A stretch of 64,000 nucleotides of DNA from VRUE01 sp963701265. Lineage in GTDB: Bacteria > Actinomycetota > Thermoleophilia > Solirubrobacterales > 70-9. Numbering within the stretch: the first letter of the stretch is position 1; the number at the start of each line of letters is the position of its first letter. The notes under the pieces were generated by a model that was not told the DNA's origin, ran no database searches, and was given only the letters and a program-made list of their open reading frames with translations. The position numbers and the translations under genes are program-made. The DNA lies in contig OY969581.1 in assembly GCA_963701265.1 (NCBI GenBank), forward strand, positions 1,674,001 through 1,738,000, read 5' to 3'. Below are positions 60,455 to 64,000 of this stretch, in pieces.

Positions 60455-61390
60455 CTAGGGCAGCGGCTCCCAGTCCCAGGCCTTGGCCGAGGTAAGGCTC
60501 TCCTGGTCGAGGTAATGCCGGAACTCCGACAGCTCGGCGGGCTCGATGGCGTAGACGTGGTCGGGTTCGGGGAAATGGGCGCTGCGGACCTCGGCTACGT
60601 ACTGATTCATGCCGCTGACCATCTGGTTGTGGATGTCGGCGTACTGCTTGACGAATTTGGCCATGCGGCCGGTGGTGATTCCCAGGAGGTCGTGGAAGAC
60701 GAGGACCTGGCCGGCGGTGGCGGGGCCGGCGCCGATGCCGATCACCGGGATCTCGAGCTTCTCCACGATCGCCTCGGTGACGGCGGCGGGAACGGCCTCG
60801 AAGACGATCGCGAAGCAGCCGACCGCCTGCAGGGCGAGGGCGTCCTCGCAGAGCTGGATCGCGCTCTGGGCGGTCTTGCCCTGGGCCTTGTAGCCGCCGA
60901 GGGCGGTCGCCGTCTGCGGGGTGAGGCCGACGTGGCCCATCACCGGGATGCCGGAGCGGACGATCGCGCGGGCGCGCTCGATCGAGATCCCCCCCGCCTC
61001 CAACTTCACCGTCTGGCAGCCGGTCTCCTTGACCAGGCGCTGGGCGTTCTGGATCGCCAGCTCGTTGCTCGACTCATAGCTGCCCATCGGCATGTCGCCG
61101 ACCATCAGCGGCGTCTTCAGGCCGCGTCGCACGGCCTTGCCGAGGACGAGCATCTCCTCCAGCGTCACCGCCTCGGTGCCGGAGTGACCGAGCACAACGT
61201 TCGCCGCCGAGTCACCGACGAGGACGATGTCCGCGCCAGCCTCCTCCGCCACCTTGGCCGAGGGAAAGTCGTAGGCGGTCACCATCGCGATCGGTTCGCC
61301 CTTTTCCTTCATCTCGGCGAGCCGGGGCAGGCTCACCGGCGGCCGGTCGGCCGGCGGCGGCGCGGTGTGCGAGCGAGCGCCGGAGCTCAT
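60455..61390 (-). CDS. panB: Ketopantoate hydroxymethyltransferase
   Basis: The 311-residue enzyme makes ketopantoate from ketoisovalerate and methylene-THF. The TIM-barrel motifs MVTAYDFPSAKVAEEAGAD, VGDSAANVVLGH, GHVGLTPQTA and IGIGAGPATAGQVLVFHDLLG are present. It is the last gene of the pan operon, with ATGA overlap to panD. Confidence 0.97.
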   Translation of the reverse strand: MSSGARSHTAPPPADRPPVSLPRLAEMKEKGEPIAMVTAYDFPSAKVAEEAGADIVLVGDSAANVVLGHSGTEAVTLEEMLVLGKAVRRGLKTPLMVGDMPMGSYESSNELAIQNAQRLVKETGCQTVKLEAGGISIERARAIVRSGIPVMGHVGLTPQTATALGGYKAQGKTAQSAIQLCEDALALQAVGCFAIVFEAVPAAVTEAIVEKLEIPVIGIGAGPATAGQVLVFHDLLGITTGRMAKFVKQYADIHNQMVSGMNQYVAEVRSAHFPEPDHVYAIEPAELSEFRHYLDQESLTSAKAWDWEPLP

Positions 61391-61767
61391 GAGAGCAGCA
61401 CCTCGGGGTGGCTGTCGACGGCGACGATCTCGTTGCTCTCGCCGACGTGGACGACGACCGGCGAGTAGGTCTCGAGGTCACTCTCGTCGTAGGCGCCGAA
61501 GGTGCCGACGATGATCTTGTGACCGGGGCGGGTCAGGTGGGCGGCGGCGCCGTTGACCTGCATCGTGCCCGAGCCGGGCTCGCCGTCGATCACGTAGGTG
61601 ACGAAGCGGGCGCCGTTGTCGATGTCCCAGACGTGGACCTGCTCGTTGGTGATCATGTCCGCGGCGGCCATCAGCTCGGTGTCGATTGTGATGCTGCCGA
61701 CGTAGTCGACATCACAGTCGGTCACCGTCGCCCGGTGAATCTTGGACTTGAGCATCTGCCTCTGCAT
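61387..61767 (-). CDS. panD: Aspartate 1-decarboxylase (pyruvoyl enzyme)
   Basis: The 126-residue proenzyme makes beta-alanine. Self-cleavage occurs between Gly24 and Ser25 in DYVGSIT; RATVTDCD and HLTRPGHKIIVGTF are typical. AGGAGAAC precedes ATG 61767, which favours that start over the ATG four codons later. It lies 31 nt after panC. Confidence 0.97.
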   Translation of the reverse strand: MQRQMLKSKIHRATVTDCDVDYVGSITIDTELMAAADMITNEQVHVWDIDNGARFVTYVIDGEPGSGTMQVNGAAAHLTRPGHKIIVGTFGAYDESDLETYSPVVVHVGESNEIVAVDSHPEVLLS

Positions 61768-61798
61768 CAGTTCTCCTGTCAGCTCATGGGTTGAGGGT

Positions 61799-62695
61799 TC
61801 AAGGCTCGATGAGGACGTTGTCGATCAGGCGAGCACCGCCTACCGGGGCGGCGATCGCAATCAGCACCGGCCGGTCGCCCAGCTCGGTGACGGGGGAAAG
61901 GTCTTCGGCGTCGCGCGCCTCCAGGTACTCGGGCTCGATCCCCGCTGCCTGCAGCTCATCTCGAGCCTCCTCCAGGGCGGCGCCGAGCCCTTGACTGGAC
62001 GCAATTGCCTCGGCGGCGCGCAGCGCCCGCGAGAGCGCGGTAGCGCGCTGGCGCTCGCTCGGATCGAGGTAGGCGTTGCGGGAGCTCATCGCCAGGCCGT
62101 CGGGCTCGCGCACCGTCGGCAGCACCTCGATGCGCAGCGGGAAGTCGAGGTCACTGACCATGCGACGGATAACGGCCACCTGCTGCGCGTCCTTCTGCCC
62201 AAAGTAGGCGACGTCCGGCCCGACCGAGTTGAAGAGCTTGGCGACGACCGTGGTGACGCCGCGAAAGTGCTCGGGCCCGCGCCGCGAGCGATCGCCGTCG
62301 AGGACCTCGGTCAGGTCACCCTCGACCGCGACGTAGGTGACGAAACCATCGGGATAGACAGCCTCGACCGGCGGGGCATAGACGAAGTCGGCGCCCGCCT
62401 CGGCGGCCAGCTGCAGGTCGCGCTCCTCGTTGCGCGGATAGCGATCGAGGTCCTCGCCTGGACCAAACTGGGTCGGGTTGACGAAGAGGCTCATCACGAC
62501 CACGTCGCACTCGGCCCGCGCCGCCCGCAAGAGCGAGAGATGACCCTCGTGGAGATAGCCCATTGTCGGCACGAGGCCGATCGTGCGGCCCTGTCGGCGC
62601 ACCGGCTCCAGGGCAGAGCGAAGCTCGTCCTTGTCGCGAAGGAGCGTCACGTCGCCTTGTGCGTGTGAAGAATCGACGAGTTCCAGGAGGCTCAT
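61799..62695 (-). CDS. panC: Pantothenate synthetase
   Basis: The 298-residue enzyme joins pantoate and beta-alanine with ATP. PTMGYLHEGHLSLLRAA (HIGH-type), FVNPTQFGPGEDLDRYPR, YFGQKDAQQVAVIRRM and MSSRNAYLDP are all present. It is the first gene of panC-panD-panB, behind a TATAAT box. Confidence 0.97.
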   Translation of the reverse strand: MSLLELVDSSHAQGDVTLLRDKDELRSALEPVRRQGRTIGLVPTMGYLHEGHLSLLRAARAECDVVVMSLFVNPTQFGPGEDLDRYPRNEERDLQLAAEAGADFVYAPPVEAVYPDGFVTYVAVEGDLTEVLDGDRSRRGPEHFRGVTTVVAKLFNSVGPDVAYFGQKDAQQVAVIRRMVSDLDFPLRIEVLPTVREPDGLAMSSRNAYLDPSERQRATALSRALRAAEAIASSQGLGAALEEARDELQAAGIEPEYLEARDAEDLSPVTELGDRPVLIAIAAPVGGARLIDNVLIEP

Positions 62696-62729
62696 GGGTC
62701 CATGCCCTTCGGGTCACGGCCGTCTGCGG

Positions 62730-62735
62730 ATTATA
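62730..62735 (-). promoter_or_regulatory. -10 box of the pan operon
   Basis: A consensus TATAAT on the minus strand lies 34 nt before the panC start. No good -35 box is seen, but an inverted repeat lies 11 nt upstream of it. Confidence 0.6.
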
Positions 62736-62746
62736 GGCACTCCTAG

Positions 62747-62772
62747 GTGACGAATCGAGCGGATTTCGTCAC
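62747..62772. promoter_or_regulatory. Inverted repeat at the acyltransferase end and pan promoter
   Basis: GTGACGA (62747-62753) pairs with TCGTCAC (62766-62772), and ATC with GAT inside, one base bulged, loop GAGCG. It covers the acyltransferase stop codon and sits just before the pan -10 box, so it may be an operator or a weak terminator without T-tract. Confidence 0.45.
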
Positions 62773-63350
62773 AGAGTGCTGCCAACCGGCTTTGCAGGCG
62801 CGCCGGCCGCGATCGTGCCGTCGGGCAAGTCGCGGTTGACCACGGAATTTGCGCCAATAACGCAGCGATCGCCGATGGTGACGCCGCTGGCGACCACGCA
62901 GTTGACGCCGAACCAGCAATTGGAGCCGATCTTGACCGGGCCCTTCGTGGTGAATCCCTGCTGCGTGATCGGCGTATCCGGGTCATCGAAGCGATGCGCC
63001 GAGTCGCCGACGAAGCAGCCGTTGGCGAACATCGTGTGAGCGCCGATCTCGATTGACTCCAGCGCCGCCAGCATCGTGTTGCGGTTGAGGAAGCAGCCGG
63101 CGCCGATCTCGATTCGCGCCTCGGGAGCGAGCGTCAGCCAGCACCCAGGCTCGAGCAGCGTGCCTTCGCCGATGCGCAGGCGGCCCTCGTCGAGCGCCTC
63201 CAACGCCTCGCCCTCCAGCGGCTGGCGAATGAAGAAGCCGCCGCGGGCCGCGTGCCGGGCCAGGCGCCAGCGCCGCCCGGGTCGCCGGTTGCGCTCATAC
63301 CAGCGCCGCTTCGCCCACCAGATCCGCCAACCCGTCTGCTCGCCGGCCAC
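62769..63350 (-). CDS. Left-handed beta-helix (hexapeptide) acyltransferase
   Basis: A 193-residue protein whose second half has hexapeptide repeats (IEIGAGCFLNRNTMLAA, IEIGAHTMFANGCFVGD, VKIGSNCWFGVNCVVASGVT) as in WbbJ and maltose O-acetyltransferases; the His of GDSAHRFDDP is the likely catalytic base. The first 50 residues are very Trp/Arg-rich. GTG 63350 is chosen because the frame further upstream lies in the region of the divergent ROK gene. Substrate unknown, probably a sugar or surface glycan. Confidence 0.85.
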   Translation of the reverse strand: MAGEQTGWRIWWAKRRWYERNRRPGRRWRLARHAARGGFFIRQPLEGEALEALDEGRLRIGEGTLLEPGCWLTLAPEARIEIGAGCFLNRNTMLAALESIEIGAHTMFANGCFVGDSAHRFDDPDTPITQQGFTTKGPVKIGSNCWFGVNCVVASGVTIGDRCVIGANSVVNRDLPDGTIAAGAPAKPVGSTL

Positions 63351-63374
63351 CCGCTTAGCTTTCCAGACTCGGCA

Positions 63375-63380
63375 TAGACT
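63375..63380 (+). promoter_or_regulatory. Candidate leaderless -10 box of the ROK gene
   Basis: TAGACT on the plus strand, 6 nt before the GTG at 63387. Confidence 0.55.
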
Positions 63381-63386
63381 GAGCGG

Positions 63387-64000
63387 GTGGCAGATCTGCG
63401 CGGCGGCATCGACCTTGGCGGGACGAAGATCCAGACGGCGATCGTCGACGCCGGCGGAGAAGTGCTCGGGGAAGCGCGCCATCCCACTCCCACTTCCGGC
63501 GGCCCCGAAGACGTTGCCAAGGCGATGGAGAGCGCTCTGCGCGAGGCCGCCTCAGCCGCAAGCGTCGAGCCCAGGGAGCTGGAGGGCATCGGCGTCGGCT
63601 CACCCGGCGACGCCAATGGCACGACCGGCGTCGTCAGTGGCGCCCGCAACCTTCCCGGCTGGGAGGGCAGCTTCCCACTCGGCGAGACGCTCTCGCAAGC
63701 GCTTGGCGCGCCGGTGCGGATCGGCAACGACGTCCAGGTCGCGACCGAAGCGGAGTTCCATCTCGGTGCGGGGCGCGAGTTCCAGAGCCTGATCGGCGTC
63801 TTCTGGGGCACCGGCGTCGGCGGCGGCATCGTCCTCGACGGCAAGCCCTGGCTTGGACGCGGTGCGGCCGGGGAGATCGGCCACATGGTCGTCAAGCGCG
63901 GCGGTGCCAAATGTCCCTGCGGGCGCAGGGGCTGCATGGAGGCCTACGCCGGGCGCTCGGCGATGGAAGCCGAGGCGCGCCGCGAGCACGAGGAAGGGAC
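63387..64000 (+). CDS. ROK-family sugar kinase, N-terminal part
   Basis: The gene runs off the window; 204 residues are visible. GIDLGGTKIQTAIVD at the start is the ATP phosphate loop, then GSPGDANGTTGVV, IGNDVQVATEAE with the catalytic Asp, GTGVGGGIVLDGK and the ROK zinc motif CPCGRRGCMEAYAG near residue 175, following GEIGHMVV. It is most like glucokinase or N-acetyl sugar kinases; there is no N-terminal HTH, so it is not a ROK repressor. GTG start with TAGACT 6 nt upstream. Confidence 0.93.
   Translation, partial: MADLRGGIDLGGTKIQTAIVDAGGEVLGEARHPTPTSGGPEDVAKAMESALREAASAASVEPRELEGIGVGSPGDANGTTGVVSGARNLPGWEGSFPLGETLSQALGAPVRIGNDVQVATEAEFHLGAGREFQSLIGVFWGTGVGGGIVLDGKPWLGRGAAGEIGHMVVKRGGAKCPCGRRGCMEAYAGRSAMEAEARREHEEG

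Overview
The window is a high-GC chromosome segment from an actinobacterium. Gene content and style (argCJBD-G, pheST, rsfS-nadD-proA-proB-obgE-rpmA-rplU-rng, mre/rod genes, a K+-independent-type membrane pyrophosphatase, many 1-11 nt gene overlaps, several proteins of a type I associate with Solirubrobacterales) suggest class Thermoleophilia; this is inference without a database search. It is almost wholly housekeeping DNA. I see no prophage, transposase, CRISPR array or obvious genomic island. Nearly all genes lie on the minus strand; plus-strand genes are nfo (partial), wecB, an AraC-type regulator with a VOC protein, one unknown protein and a ROK kinase (partial).

Layout. 1-836: end of endonuclease IV, then a 440-nt gene-free stretch with two copies of a hairpin repeat in opposite orientation. 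836-7.3 kb: acyl-CoA dehydrogenase, a Cys-rich unknown, DNA polymerase III alpha, an Rpf-like cell-wall lytic enzyme. 7.3-18 kb: one tightly overlapped run, SPOUT methyltransferase, pheS, pheT, argC, argJ, argB, argD, two unknowns, argG, a 51-residue microprotein. 18-22.6 kb: rplT, rpmI, a reversed wecB, infC, thrS. 22.7-29.8 kb: membrane protein, AraC/VOC pair, tRNA-Val, zwf, two secreted proteins. 29.8-37 kb: tRNA-Cys, DivIVA-like protein, rsfS, nadD, proA, proB, two small membrane proteins, obgE, rpmA, rplU. 37-46 kb: rng, rodA, mrdA, mreD, mreC, mreB, maf, ndk. 46-54 kb: folC, valS, clpX, hppA. 54-60 kb: glutamate-cysteine ligase, rex, a thioredoxin-fold protein and the t6A set tsaD-rimI-tsaB-tsaE, uracil-DNA glycosylase, FmdB-type protein. 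60-64 kb: panB-panD-panC, a hexapeptide acyltransferase, ROK kinase.

The most unusual content is between and at the edges of genes. (1) Three families of long hairpin elements occur; in families 1 and 2 the central part is conserved while the flanking arms differ between copies yet stay complementary within each copy. (2) The hexamer TAGACT stands exactly 6-7 nt before the start codon of five genes on both strands, which looks like the -10 box of leaderless promoters; one divergent pair has two such boxes sharing their central bases. (3) thrS, clpX and tsaB have complete N-terminal domains but no in-frame ATG, GTG or TTG. (4) wecB sits in reverse inside the normally contiguous infC-rpmI-rplT group.
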